A DNA stretch of 64,000 bases from Ramazzottius varieornatus. Lineage: Eukaryota; Tardigrada; Eutardigrada; Parachela; Ramazzottiidae. The stretch covers positions 637,675 through 701,674 of the forward strand of contig BDGG01000007.1 of assembly GCA_001949185.1 (NCBI GenBank), written 5' to 3'. Shown piece after piece: positions 47,618 to 58,120 of the stretch. The notes beneath the pieces were generated by a model. It was not told where the DNA came from, did no database searches, and worked only from the letters and a program-made list of their open reading frames with translations. A program made the position numbers and the translations under genes. Each line of letters begins with the position of its first letter. Position 1 is the first letter of the stretch.

Positions 47618-48368
47618 CTTACCTTTGGATGGAAGTTTCGGGGGAAGACAAGTCGGAGCCGGCGATCTGCAGTAGGGATGGCGCACCGAAATATGCAAAT
47701 TCAAAATGTAATTTTTGAAAACAACAACAGACCGAATTGCGAAGCGGGTGTCTACTGGACTTCCGCTTCGCGTTATTGTTGCGGACTACTGGTTTTGTTT
47801 CCCGCTTTTCCGCGACCACTGTGCACGTACTTCACTTAATTATGGGTCGGGACAAAATTATGGGCCACCCGTTTTTGAGCCAGCTAGAAGGCTGATTGTT
47901 TTGGGTCTCACCTAGGACCTTACAGCTCCATAAGCTATGTGACAAAACTTCAGTGGAGTCAAGCATTGCACTGATTTCCGACATAAACAGGTTGCCATTA
48001 ATTGCGTCCATGCCCGTGATTAGACAAAGTACGTGTACAGACTCACTGGTTCTTCATTGATGGTGCATTTGATTCTCGTTAGCTCTCGGGAGTGGTTCGC
48101 GGCATATCGTTATGGTAGTTTGCACTTAACCCAGAGTCTTAGCCATCACGTAAAACTGTTTAAGCTAAGATTCGCGTACGATGGTCTGGAAGGTACCCCC
48201 GTAAGCTCTTATCTGCGTCTGCAATGCATCGATCTCATACTGGACTGCACAATAGTCTTGTTTATTGGTGTTATTACGGAGGTGAAAGTAGTAATGAAGA
48301 TAATTCAACAACAGATCGAACTAAACAAGAGCATCCATCGTGAGAAGTATTAAGCATCAAAAGTCTGA

Positions 48369-51072
48369 TTAAACGATGTTATTGTTTAGCAAGCCAAGAG
48401 GCTCTTCCGACTCCATCGGAATGTTGTTTCGGCCAACGTTGCGAACTTCTCGTGCACTGCGGCGTCGTCGTTTGATGAGGAAAACCGTAACCAGGAAAAG
48501 GACAACAAGAATGGCCGATGCACCTCCAGCAGCCAAGTAGGAACTCTCGCTGATAGCGGTGTCAACGCCTAAAATGAATTAGTAACGCAGATGTGTCAAA
48601 GAACGATGAGTCGTGCTAGTTTCTCACTTTTAATCGAAAGTTCCTTGATGGCGCGTCGCGGATCTTTTATAACGCCAAGGTTTGGACCATAGGTGACTGC
48701 AACCAGGTACCAATGCCAGCTGTTGCCAATGCTGTCGGTGTTCAGAACGTAGTACCTGTAGAGAATAACATAAGCTTAGAGACGCTAGAGATAAAAACGT
48801 AGAACTTTGGATGACCTAGTTCCTCCGGTCTCTCGTAACAGCAGTGAATGCATTGGAAACATGTGATCAACGAAATGCTGCGTCCTTCCAACATTGACCA
48901 AGTTTTGAATAGCATAGGACAGATTGATGTTCATCCGGTTGGCCGCAAGCCGGATGACCTCTGTGCCAGACAACAAGCGGGTACTGCGAGCCCCAAGTCC
49001 CATAAAGCTTCGCCCGTTAATAACCACACTTCGCGTATCGACACCAGCGATCTCATCGTCAGAAACTTCCGTAAAAGGCAGTTCGGCATTGTGTAGCAAG
49101 GCTACAGCCTCCGCGGCTATGAAGCCGCAAGCCGCTCCGTCCAACTGACCAGTGCGTATGGAATCCTGCACCGTAACCCCTGAAGCTCTCAGCCAGTCAC
49201 GTAGCTAGCTGAGAGCCCATTTCCCGTTCCTTGCGCGGCAACCGCCACATCGACAGGAACTGTCCTGGCGTCCAGTTGTCTGTAAGTAACATATCGTGTT
49301 GTTGGGAAGGCGCCGATTATATGCAAGGGAGAAGCATATGGTCAAGCCACTGTTATCAGCCAGATTCATTTTTCTCCAAAACTCATCGCTCTTACCTGAA
49401 ATACTCTTCAGTATGGATTACAGCATCGGTATGGTAGGAGGCTTCCTTGTGAGCTTTAATTTTCATTAGTGCGTTTTTAAAGTCTTCTAGTGGCCGGTGG
49501 ACCATATACTGACGGCTGCTGTTCTGTCTCTGCCTGCCAAATCCGATGCTATAGTACTTGCAAAACACTCCGTTCTTCTTTCTGGACCAGACTAGCCATG
49601 GGTTACTGGTTAGCCATTCTCTCTGAAAAATTCTCCGCTGGCCCCCATTGCCCGTGCTGGGAAATGTGAAGCTTGTGGGTGGTACCCATGGACTCTCGAT
49701 TATTTGCCGAACAACGGACCCTGGAATCGAAGCCAGTGGTACGGTTATCCATTGCCCAATGTCGGCTTCGGAGGGCTGTCGGGCGCTGCCGACGTTGTGG
49801 TGGTCACGGTTGGGGGACGGTCACTTTCATCCATAACGTCACAAAAGGGATTCCTGTTAGTTAGCTGCGGTGGAAAGTGCGCAGGCAACAGCGGGCACGA
49901 GTTTTCCAAAGTATTCATTTCAACATCGTTGCAAGTGGTGGAAAAGCCTAACAAGAATCCGCATATTGAGTAATGAGAACATGTGTGATGCTTTAAATAC
50001 CCTGTACGGTCATTGTGCGCATCTCCGTACCGGTGGTTGCTTCCGTTGTTGAAGAAGATGGCAGACCTTGAGGGGTAGATTCGTCCTCCAGGGTTTTTGA
50101 TGTTGAAGACTCTGTTGTCTGGATGGAAAACTGCGACATTTTTTGTTGGATAGTTCGGCGTTTAGTGGGAGGACCAACAGGTAGGGCTTGACTGTTGCGC
50201 TTCGCCGACGAGACGGATGGAAGAGCCATGTCGTAGCAGGACTCCGGCAAGGGTTGCCTATTCAGCCATGACCGTGCCTCGTTCAGTGGGGCCTCGGCAG
50301 AATACGCAATGTTAGGAGAGCCTGGTGTTGGCACCCCATACTCAAACATGGTTTCTGAACCCTTGTCAAAGCGCGACATGGAAGAGTCGTATATCTTCCA
50401 CGTTACCTTGAAATGAACGCAGGCACCAATAATCCTTCGAGTCTTTAGTGCATCTGATCCAACTTAGTTTATTTTACTTACCTCGCCGAAGGTGAATCCA
50501 TCAGTGGCATTCTCGCATGGTCCACAAAAAAAAGGAACAAACTCGACGAGCTTTTCGTTTTGCAGGTCTGCTTCAGCGTCAAATGGGCGGTGTACAGTGC
50601 GATCACCCACAGGAACAAACTTAGCTCCTTTATACAGAGCCACAGTTCCCATAAAGTTTCGGGAAGGTAGAAGCTCTCGACAAGAGCCCACACTGTAGTT
50701 GAGCCCACCAGGACATTGCAAAATATCAGTCTTGTCGTATATATCGTGAAGTAGAAACGCATCTTGGACATACGGGACCTGACTTGTTAGACCGTCTCCG
50801 GATGACAAAGGCAGAACGATCCTGGACTTGAGTGACTGACGATCCCAAATAACAATGTGGTAAGAGTCGAGATTATGGTGGATGGATCCTGACAACTCCC
50901 GCTTGGTCCGTCCATCGCATACCTGCTCTATCTCCACGTATCCTCCTATTGCATAAACTTTGCCGGAGTGAACAACTGCACTATTGCAACTTATTTCTGC
51001 AATCCGGTACGTACAACATTGTCCGTGAAAAACACTATCAAAAATTACAACAAAGAGGAAAAACCGGCACAT
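48369..51072 (-). CDS. Orphan single-pass membrane protein (partly resolved)
   Basis: Not recognised. Exon A, 51072-50482, starts with a signal peptide (MCRFFLFVVIFDSVFHG) and a Cys-containing ectodomain (residues 20-197). Exon B, about 50442-49995, is Ser/Thr-rich. Then 49279-49201, 49165-48816, 48755-48628 and 48568-48369, the last with a transmembrane helix (ASAILVVLFLVTVFLI), KRRRR stop-transfer and a short tail ending LLNNNIV. Exons from 49165 to 48369 join cleanly in phase. Two joins would need introns of only 39 and 35 nt, and the link from exon B to 49279 is not settled. A transposase-like zinc-finger relic lies between them. The gene may be decayed or these joins may be wrong. Confidence 0.5.
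49392..49820 (-). pseudogene. TTF-type zinc-finger (hAT transposase N-terminus) relic
   Basis: Minus-strand open frame with the TTF zinc-finger plan: DIGQWI lead, WVPPTSFTFP, then FQREWL, NPWLVWS and NGVFCKYY, followed by KNALMKIKAHKEASYHTDA. In hAT-derived proteins the FC-x2-C pair is conserved; here the second Cys is Tyr. The frame ends at a stop next to a good donor (TTTCAG then GTAAGAG), and phase would allow splicing to the exon at 49279. No other part of a hAT transposase is present. Confidence 0.65.
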
Positions 51073-51604
51073 GTTTAGGCAGCTAATGTACTTTGACAGA
51101 ACCACGCCACAGAATACTGCAAAATATTCTGTCCTCCCTTTATGTATACCAGAAGCTCATTTGATACGCACATAATTAACAACCGTAATAAGTTATGAAT
51201 CCGTGAGGCACAGTTTAATCGCACTGAAGCATCCGGTCCTTCTTTTAATTTCGCCCGTCGGAGATTTGTAATCGACGAATTATTCTTAATCGTGAGCATT
51301 ATGCGAATTTCAAAAGTCCCAGGTTCGTCATACATGTCAAACTGTCGAACTGGAGGTTGTCGACGTGACTAATAACGCTAACTTTCGATCTAAAGCATAA
51401 TAATGATAGTATTTTGTTCAGATTATGAATTTTTTGCCCATAGTTCATCCAGATACTCCACACTTGAGCAACGCCGCATTTTCCGCGCATTATTTGCAGA
51501 CTTCACTGCGTGCCTGTCTTAACATCTCAGCGAAGTTTTTGTATCATCGAAGTTTTTATATAGTTATCCTTCACGAGATTAAAGTTAACAGTCTACTTCA
51601 TACT

Positions 51605-51770
51605 GTACACGCGCGTGGCCCAAATGTGAGCATGGACAAAACTGTGGGCCACGGAACGAAGATGGCACGGGCCAGCCGGGGTTAACCAATCCATTAAATC
51701 AATCGGAGCAGCGCCGCTTTCGCTCCGTGGCCCACAGTTGTGTTCATGCCCAGAAGTAGGCGCGTGTACT
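51605..51770. mobile_element. Inverted-repeat element (MITE), ~50-bp arms
   Basis: TACACGCGC ... GAGCATGGACA ... ACTGTGGGCCACGGA on the left mirrors TCCGTGGCCCACAGT ... TGTTCATGC ... GCGCGTGTA on the right. The core has no frame. A related half copy sits near 47820-47875. Confidence 0.65.
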
Positions 51771-51828
51771 GGTAGTTACGTTCAAAAACCGGTCAGAATG
51801 GCTAACAGTTAAAAAAGCATTTTCGGCC

Positions 51829-51985
51829 AGCCAGAGGCTGGCCTCACGAGGCTGCATTTTTCCCAGCTATTTTCCCAGCTATTTTCCATTTTCCCAGCTA
51901 TTTTCCCAGCCTGTAGAGGCTGAGAATTTGGACTTTGGGACAGGCTGAGCCTCGTCAGCCTTATGGGTCAACGCGCCCCTGCAGG
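51829..51985. repeat. GAGGCTG-type repeat with TTTTCCCAGCTA tandem copies
   Basis: Four copies of TTTTCCCAGC inside flanks related, in reverse complement, to 44690-44820. Confidence 0.55.
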
Positions 51986-52311
51986 GCATAATTCGAGCAT
52001 AGCGATTTTCGCACCATAATTTGGGCAATGCAGAGAATTTAAGCTCTATTACGAAGGCTTGATTGATTCCTCATCGTACATCCGTTGATACAACTTTGGG
52101 CTTTTTCCACATTGGGCTTTTTCCACACTGGGCAGATCCGTCTCTCCCTTACGACAGATTCTTTTTACCTACAACATTTCATCGTTCCCACACCTGTTTG
52201 GACCTTGAGGAGAGAGATTGATCTACCTATGAAAACAATAAGCACGTGATTACGTGCATCAGCTCAGAAAAATATGCCCGAATTATGATGCGGAAATCGC
52301 TTTGCCCGAAT

Positions 52312-52444
52312 TACTGTAATGCTTCATGAACTCTTCATACGCGCGAAAAATCCCTTAGGAGGGTGGTAGGGCAAAATTTTGGAACCCAGGTTCAACTGTA
52401 CGTGTATGATGACGTGCTTCGCGAAGTTCATGAAGCATTACAGT
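52312..52444. mobile_element. ~130-bp MITE with 20-bp TIRs
   Basis: TACTGTAATGCTTCATGAAC at the left and its exact reverse complement at the right. The core of about 90 bases is non-coding. TA at each end fits a Tc1/mariner-derived MITE. Confidence 0.75.
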
Positions 52445-52459
52445 ACTTTAAAGTGTCGA

Positions 52460-52660
52460 TGATGCGGGACAGGTTTGAACCCGGGTGCGTGTAAAAAGAC
52501 CGCGCGGATGGTGGGTGAAATATCTGGTCAACTTGTGTATCGATCAGCTAATCGCTATGACATGACACATAACAGCCCAAACGGCGCGTACCCGGGGGAT
52601 TCTTTACGCAGACCCGGACCAATCTTGTCCCACTTCATTGGCACTTCAAAGTATGTTTAC
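52460..52660. repeat. Dispersed repeat shared with 31.8 kb
   Basis: Second copy of the repeat described at 31840-31990, in the opposite orientation. Ends at a doubled GGCATCCTTTTTCATG. Confidence 0.5.
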
Positions 52661-52909
52661 CTCGTACGGGGCATCCTTTTTCATGTGCTGGGCATCCTTT
52701 TTCATGGCGTAGATGGAATAGTTGACATCCCGTGGCTTAGGCTCTGGCGCCAGCTTTTCACATGTAGTATAGGTGGCTAAATCCAGAAGGCCCAAAACGT
52801 GTTGATTTTTGCAATTACAGATGTCTGCCTGAATAGCAGAGGCCGTAGGCAGCATGATGAAACAAAGTACGAATGTGAGCCAAGCAGGGAGGTGGTGCAT
52901 GGCATTCAT
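52646..52909 (-). pseudogene. Env/glycoprotein-like fragment of a retroelement
   Basis: Short frame with a signal peptide (LPAWLTFVLCFIMLPTASA) followed by a mature start with a CNC motif and a GLLDL motif, as I recall from some env-like or viral-type glycoproteins carried by invertebrate retroelements. Only about 85 residues remain; the frame ends in the dispersed repeat at 52660 and has no fusion or membrane-anchor region. The assignment is tentative. It lies next to retroelement end sequences at 52998-53258, in the same orientation as the minus-strand gypsy remnants. Confidence 0.4.
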
Positions 52910-53032
52910 CTGGCGTGCTGGTTTTGTACGGGTTCATCGGCGAACCCTTGCGGCCGCCTGGGTTTGGTCCTGGAGGTCTTCGAGGTCCTCGTCGGAACAG
53001 TCGGTTTATATACTTTGACAGCGAAGCAGAAG

Positions 53033-53152
53033 GAAAGAGAAAGTTCTAAAAGTACGTGAAGTGTATGTGAAGATGTAAAGCGCTTACCTCGGCAATGAAG
53101 CACTCATGCTGAATCAGCACGAACACTTCACGTACTTCTAGAACTTTCTCTT
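53033..53152. repeat. ~30-bp-arm palindrome beside retroelement end
   Basis: AAAGAGAAAGTTCTAAAAGT and ACGTGAAGTGT on the left pair with ACACTTCACGT and ACTTCTAGAACTTTCTCTTT on the right. Suggests two retroelement ends joined head to head. Confidence 0.65.
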
Positions 53153-53258
53153 TACTAATAAAGAAAACTCTCCCCAGTCAGTTCCCTTTTGATCCTAATT
53201 CCTTCTACATCGACCGACCTTGTAGGGTTCTTGTCTAGCCAGCGGGCAGAAGGCTTTA
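53130..53258 (+). repeat. Retroelement end block, copy 1
   Basis: Contains AATAAAGAAAACTCTCCCC, CTAATTCCTTCT and CTTGTAGGGTTCTTGTCTAG, repeated at 58120-58222 (same sense) and 59530-59640 (opposite sense). Probably an LTR edge or leader of the gypsy-like elements. Confidence 0.6.
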
Positions 53259-53658
53259 CAAGTAGTGCCGAAATACCTGTGCCTGCTCAGTCAACGGGTC
53301 GACACGTTGGCTGACGGAGTTTGAGCACCGGGACAGCGGTGTACCAAGGCCTACCGGTAAGTAGCAGTCAGTGAACGGCAACTGTAACTTTTTTAAGTCA
53401 AACGACCAGTTGAACTTTTCGCGATTTTCTTTCGAAATTGATTACTTCCGTGCTTTTATGCACTGTTCCGGCAGCAACTTGCCCAAAACCGTTTTTCTCC
53501 TCTTTCGAATTTTGCTTCGCTTCAAACAAGTAATTATAGAACTTACCGGTGCCAAGTAGGGCTGTCGCGTTAGCGATTGGCCGAGAGGGGTGAAGGGTAA
53601 TCTTATTTGTTTCGTAACCAAACGCGCGCACGTCTAACGTTGCCTTGCGTAGTAGCTA

Positions 53659-54945
53659 CAGCCACTGGCAGCCAAGTGTTCACTTTTCATGAAAAAAGTT
53701 CTTACATCCTTCAGACAACAGATAACCTCTTCATTTAACTTCTACATGACCACCGTGTCTGTCCAGCATCGTTTGGACACGACCTTGCCAAGAGGAAAGC
53801 GTACTCCGAATTTCAGCGATATCATAACTTTCACAGACTTTTTTGATAACGCTAATGAGGCCTTTTATGGTGGTCGCCTTCCGCTCAGACAAAATTCTCT
53901 TGAGATTCCCGTTGATCCCGTAGTCCAAAGGGGCTAAGTCAGGGCTGTTCGCCATCCAAATCTCCTTCGGAATATACTTGACACGATGATCTTTGAGGTG
54001 CTGGATGGTCCGCTTGGCCGTGTAAGATGGAGCACTGTCCATGTGGAAGATGACATCTTTCGCCGAATTCCTGTAGAGCCTGGGAATGTCTTCATGGATC
54101 ATCTTCGAAAGGATTTCATCAATGAAGTACTGGGCTGTCACCTTGGCAGAGCCGTTTACGACGTAGGCGCGCGACATTCCGAACCAGCAGATTCCAATGG
54201 CGATCATGACTTTCTTGGGCCACTGCTTGGTCGTCTTTTTCTTCCACTCTTCAGGAATTTCTGCCGATCCATCAGTCCAAAAGTGGTCTGTATCCACATT
54301 GCAGTCATCAAGCCTGATCCAAGTCTCGTCCATAGTGAAGATATGACGGACTTTGAATGGACCTAGATACGAGATAAAAAGCTTCCCCCGCTCATACCTC
54401 TGTTTCTTCTGGGCTTCCGTGAGGTGATGCAGTTTCCTCTTCTTGCGCACTTCCAATCCAAGATTCTGGTGGATCATCCGGCCTACACTGCGGATGGATA
54501 CTTGGAGCTTCTTAGCAATCTTCTGTAGCGAGTCAGGATTCTTCTTGACGACAGCTTTCTTGACTTTGTTGACATTGTCCTGGGTGCATGCAGAGGGAAG
54601 GTTTTGCGGAGGAAAACGTTTCGCCGGTTTGGTCCATCCATTTCTCTCCTTGCTTTCTTCTGGCAAATCTTGAGCACTGTGCGGCGACTCAGTGAAACCC
54701 CTTGGCTGGCAAAACTCAGAAATTTTAGGGTAGGTGAAACCTTGATCGCGTAAAGCGATCACCAAGGAAGATGTTTCAAAAGAAGTTTTTCCAGGCATGT
54801 TGAAAGATTGTTCTTAGAAAAGTTGTTCAAACGATAATGGAAGGATCGTTTTTTGATTGATCAGCTGAGATGGTTGCTCAATAGATGCAGGGATTTTTGT
54901 TTTGAGTCGCGTTTTGAACAGTGAACACTTGGCTGCCAGTGGTTG
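53659..54945. mobile_element. Intact mariner element (1287 bp, DD37D type)
   Basis: Ends read CAGCCACTGGCAGCCAAGTG and, from the other side, CAACCACTGGCAGCCAAGTG, each next to TA (53657-53658 and 54946-54947). Length, TIR style and TA target are those of a complete mariner. A single uninterrupted transposase frame fills it. It sits inside a repeat containing CGCGCACGTCTAACGTT, of which other copies lie at 55021 and 55195. Confidence 0.92.
53731..54798 (-). CDS. Mariner transposase, full length
   Basis: Uninterrupted frame of 355 residues starting MPGKTSFETSS. The N-terminus has helix-turn-helix type segments (LRDQGFTYPKISEF; LQKIAKKLQVSIRSVGR). Catalytic acids are D in FTMDETWIR, D in IFHMDSAPSY and D in SPDLAPLDYG, the last two 37 residues apart, so DD37D. 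The third block matches the SPDLAPxDY signature of mariner enzymes, with Asp where Tc1 has Glu. All key residues are present and there are no stops. Confidence 0.93.
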   Translation of the reverse strand: MPGKTSFETSSLVIALRDQGFTYPKISEFCQPRGFTESPHSAQDLPEESKERNGWTKPAKRFPPQNLPSACTQDNVNKVKKAVVKKNPDSLQKIAKKLQVSIRSVGRMIHQNLGLEVRKKRKLHHLTEAQKKQRYERGKLFISYLGPFKVRHIFTMDETWIRLDDCNVDTDHFWTDGSAEIPEEWKKKTTKQWPKKVMIAIGICWFGMSRAYVVNGSAKVTAQYFIDEILSKMIHEDIPRLYRNSAKDVIFHMDSAPSYTAKRTIQHLKDHRVKYIPKEIWMANSPDLAPLDYGINGNLKRILSERKATTIKGLISVIKKVCESYDIAEIRSTLSSWQGRVQTMLDRHGGHVEVK

Positions 54946-54949
54946 TAAG

Positions 54950-55230
54950 CTTCTTGCGTGCACTTATACACACCTCGCGTAGCCTTACGTTCTCTGTAAC
55001 GCACGGTCTAAAAGTAGAAGCACGCGCACGTCTAACGTTACCTTGTGCAGTAGCTGGTGGTAGTTGTAACCGGACACCAGTGCACGTTTATCTTCGCCTA
55101 CCGTGAAACTAGCCAAAGTTGTAACCAAAAACGTGAGCACGTCTACAACGTGGCCATACGTTGCTACCTGTAACCCATCGTGGTAATTTGGTTTCGCGCG
55201 CACGTCTCACGTCGCCTTGCGAAATCATAG
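54950..55230. repeat. CGCGCACGTCTAACGTT repeat copies
   Basis: Two degenerate copies (55021, 55195) of a block also present next to the mariner at 53625. The mariner seems to have inserted into one member of this array. Confidence 0.5.
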
Positions 55231-55445
55231 CGCTCATCGCATACAATAGCAATATTTTTATTGTCCTAGCAGTGTCTTACTTTCCTATTAGCAGTATCTT
55301 ACTTTGCGCATTCTACGCTGATAGGTTACCATGTTACCTTCGTCAAACTGACCTTTCTATCGTATAATAAGCTGACCTGCGAGTAACCAAATTTTCATCA
55401 AAATATTCGTGCCTTAAAATTAACCACAGTAACATACTGGTTGGA

Positions 55446-56300
55446 TTGGCCGAAGACTGGTTGTCAGTTTGCAAATCTGCCTTGCACTTCAGTATCATCT
55501 TACCGTGTTTGATGGTAATTCCGCCAAGGAAGTCTGCATCAATACCAGCATCGCCCGAAAAGGGTACAGCTCGTACCGCTTCGTCAGTCCCTACGTCACC
55601 ACAAAAAACAGAAGAACGTTTCGAAGTAACCGTCGTCAAAACTAAGCACGTTACTAACGCGGATACCGAACTTCCTACTCTATCTGATCATCACGACTCA
55701 ACGTTGCTACCACCACCCTCTGCCCATAGCACGTTACAGTCGTCAACTTCAACTACTTCTTCCGCTACCACCGACAGCTAGGCGAATGAGTACGCAAAGT
55801 CAATTGTTGCGTCCACCTTCCGCCGACTAGAAGGACGTATCAATTCACCTGTCTCCGACGTGGACCAACCAATTTCTTCGGTCAACGCTAATCTGGTAGA
55901 CCATCACCACAACCAGCACGAACACGCCCGAACGGCAAAACAACGGGACGTGGTACAACGGTAACATCAACCGCAACTACAACTATCGCGGTGCCTTTAA
56001 CGGACAAGCCAGTTTCCGAGGAGGATACCGCAACCAGTCCAACAGAGGATACCAAGGTTACAACGACTACAACCGGTACCAGAACAGTAACAACAACCGG
56101 AGCTATGGTGGAAACTCCAACAACAGTGGATACCGCGGTAACGGTAACGGAAACAACTACAGAAATGGTTCCAGTGGAGGTTTCAACCGCAACGACAACG
56201 GATTTCAGAACAACGGATTCAACCGGTCCAACAGTGTTACAACGGTCGTTACAAGAACCGTAACGGCGACACCAACATCCAGACGCCGAGACCACAGTAC
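55446..56300 (+). pseudogene. Gag-like region of a plus-strand Ty3/gypsy element
   Basis: A 111-residue frame (55446-55781) is followed in another frame by an Asn/Gly/Arg/Tyr-rich stretch (about 55930-56240: NYNYRG, FNGQASFRGGY, NQSNRGYQGY). Frames change twice, so it is broken or frameshifted. The low-complexity RG/NG composition is usual for nucleic-acid-binding Gag tails. Confidence 0.5.
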
Positions 56301-56306
56301 CAAGAG

Positions 56307-57092
56307 GTGGTCACAACAGAAACAGTACAGACACGACCGGGTAACAATAACATTACGGGTGGTACTACAAATACCACCAGTCAGTCAGCAAGGACTTTCA
56401 CTGTGACGTCTAGACCAACCAACCGAGCAGTGTCTTGTTACGTCTGCGGCGGACCACACTTCGCCTCCGGCTGTCCAGACCGACCCAACAAAGCCTCTAC
56501 CGGACCTCAAGCACGTCGCGACCAGATGAACTCCATGACGTACGCGCCACCACGACAATCTTCCATGCTTGTGATGACCTCCGATGACAGCAACACTGCT
56601 ACCGATGTCCTGAAGAACCATGTTTCAATCGATTCCGGTCAACCAGCTATCGTCAAGCTAGAAATTGAAGGTACGCCAGCCTTTGCCCTATTCGACTCTG
56701 GAAGTACAGTCACGTGCGTATCCTTGGATGTTATCAAGCAGCTATCCTTGCTACCCCTCCTGCAACGTGACGAGCACACCAAGACGATCGGTCACACGAC
56801 GATCACAGAAGGCCACATTGACCTCAAAATTACAGCCTACAACAGATCTACATGGTGCAGAGCTCATGTACTGCAACTAATGCCACGGAAATACGACTTC
56901 ATCTTGTCTCGGCCAGACTTTCTCAAGCTAACCGGGACCAATAGTCCAGTCTGGGTCCTCCAGTCTGGGTCCCTAGTGATCAGTTACCCAATCAACAGAT
57001 GGTCGAGAAAGACAACGCTACGTTTGTATCGTGTATCAGGAATCCAGCATATCCTCCTATCAACGTCACGAAGCATCACACAGATCAACTAG
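56307..57092 (+). pseudogene. Gypsy zinc knuckle and aspartic protease
   Basis: Plus-strand frame of 261 residues. A zinc knuckle (CYVCGGPHFASGC, with Cys in place of the last His-x4-Cys spacing) lies near residue 45, and a retropepsin active site (ALFDSGSTVTCVS, DSG) near residue 128. It belongs to the same element as the RT at 57445. Confidence 0.75.
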
Positions 57093-57448
57093 CCCTCTTC
57101 AAGGATAACCCTATCTTTCGCTTTGGGCTAAACAGGGCTCTTCTTACCTTGGAGTCAACCAAGGATCCGTTCACCTGTGCATGCGGGACACCAGATGCTT
57201 CATGGCTTGCCTACCGCATTCATGTCTTCTCCTGCCCACAAGCTTCAGCACAACACCTTGGTCCTAATTTCAGGTGTCGCTGTAAGCAGGAGTGCGTCAA
57301 CCGAGACCAGTGGAAAACACATCTTTGGTCTTGCACGATGATACAACATGTACGTGACACAATATTCACATGCGATAAGCCATACTGCTTCTACGCCACG
57401 GAAGACAGTGACCAGATGAATGACCACGCCACTTTGCATGAAAAGTGA
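56999..57448 (+). pseudogene. Cys/His-rich linker between protease and RT
   Basis: Frame -1 relative to the protease. It encodes three zinc-finger-like clusters: CACG...HVFSC, CRCKQEC...HLWSC, and CDKPYC...HATLH. Such a finger array between protease and RT is not part of the standard gypsy plan that I know. Whether it is translated with the RT is unknown. Confidence 0.55.
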
Positions 57449-58120
57449 GACAAACAACCTTCGGCAGAGGTATTGGTGTAGCTAACGTCGAGCCACTCCG
57501 TATCGATACGGGGAATGCCAAGCCAATATGGCAGCCTGCGCGCCGGATGCCACAGAAAGAGCGGGAGATAATCAGCGCAGAAATAAAGACGCTTATCGAC
57601 CAAGAGCTCATCGAACCTAGTCGCAGTCCTTGGGCCTCCCCAGTAGTCCTAGTCCCAAAGAACATCGATCCCCCCAGTTGGAGACTGTGCGGTGACTACC
57701 GGCGTCTTAATACGGTAGTAGTGGAGCCTAAATACTGTATGCCACTCATATCGGATATCCTCGATTCCATGCGTGGAGGCCGCTATTTTACAACCATCGC
57801 ACTTGTACAAGGATATAACCAAATCCCAGGACACAACGATTCGCGCGACAAGCTTAGCGTAATCACAGATGCTGGAACATTTCGGTATAAAGTATTACCA
57901 TTTGGAGTAAACCTCGCCAGTTCCATCTTTCAACAAACCATGAATACTCTCTTCGGCGACATGCTAAACCGCGACGTGTCAATCTACGTCGATGACATGG
58001 CAATTAGCTCTACAACTTTCGATGAACACCTAGCCAAGCTACGCCGTGTGTTCCAGTGTCTACGGGAAGCAAACTTTACAGTCAACGTGAAGAAGTCACG
58101 GTTTGCCATGCCATCGGCAA
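57445..58120 (+). pseudogene. Ty3/gypsy reverse transcriptase, truncated
   Basis: Typical RT blocks: LIEPSRSPWASPVVLVPK, WRLCGDYRRLN, GRYFTTIALVQGYNQIP, FRYKVLPFGVNLASSIFQQ, and the catalytic YVDD in SIYVDDMAI. The domain stops at KKSRFAM, where sequence switches at about 58120 to the end block of another element; RNase H and integrase are absent. Confidence 0.85.

Noticed and set aside
48033-48353. 106-residue plus-strand frame
   Set aside because: Lies in the 3' flank of the opposite-strand gene, with no motif or splice evidence.
57440-57450. Programmed -1 frameshift at the finger/RT boundary of the gypsy element
   Set aside because: There is an A-run (GAAAAG) but no canonical slippery heptamer or clear pseudoknot, and the copy is otherwise damaged, so decay is simpler.
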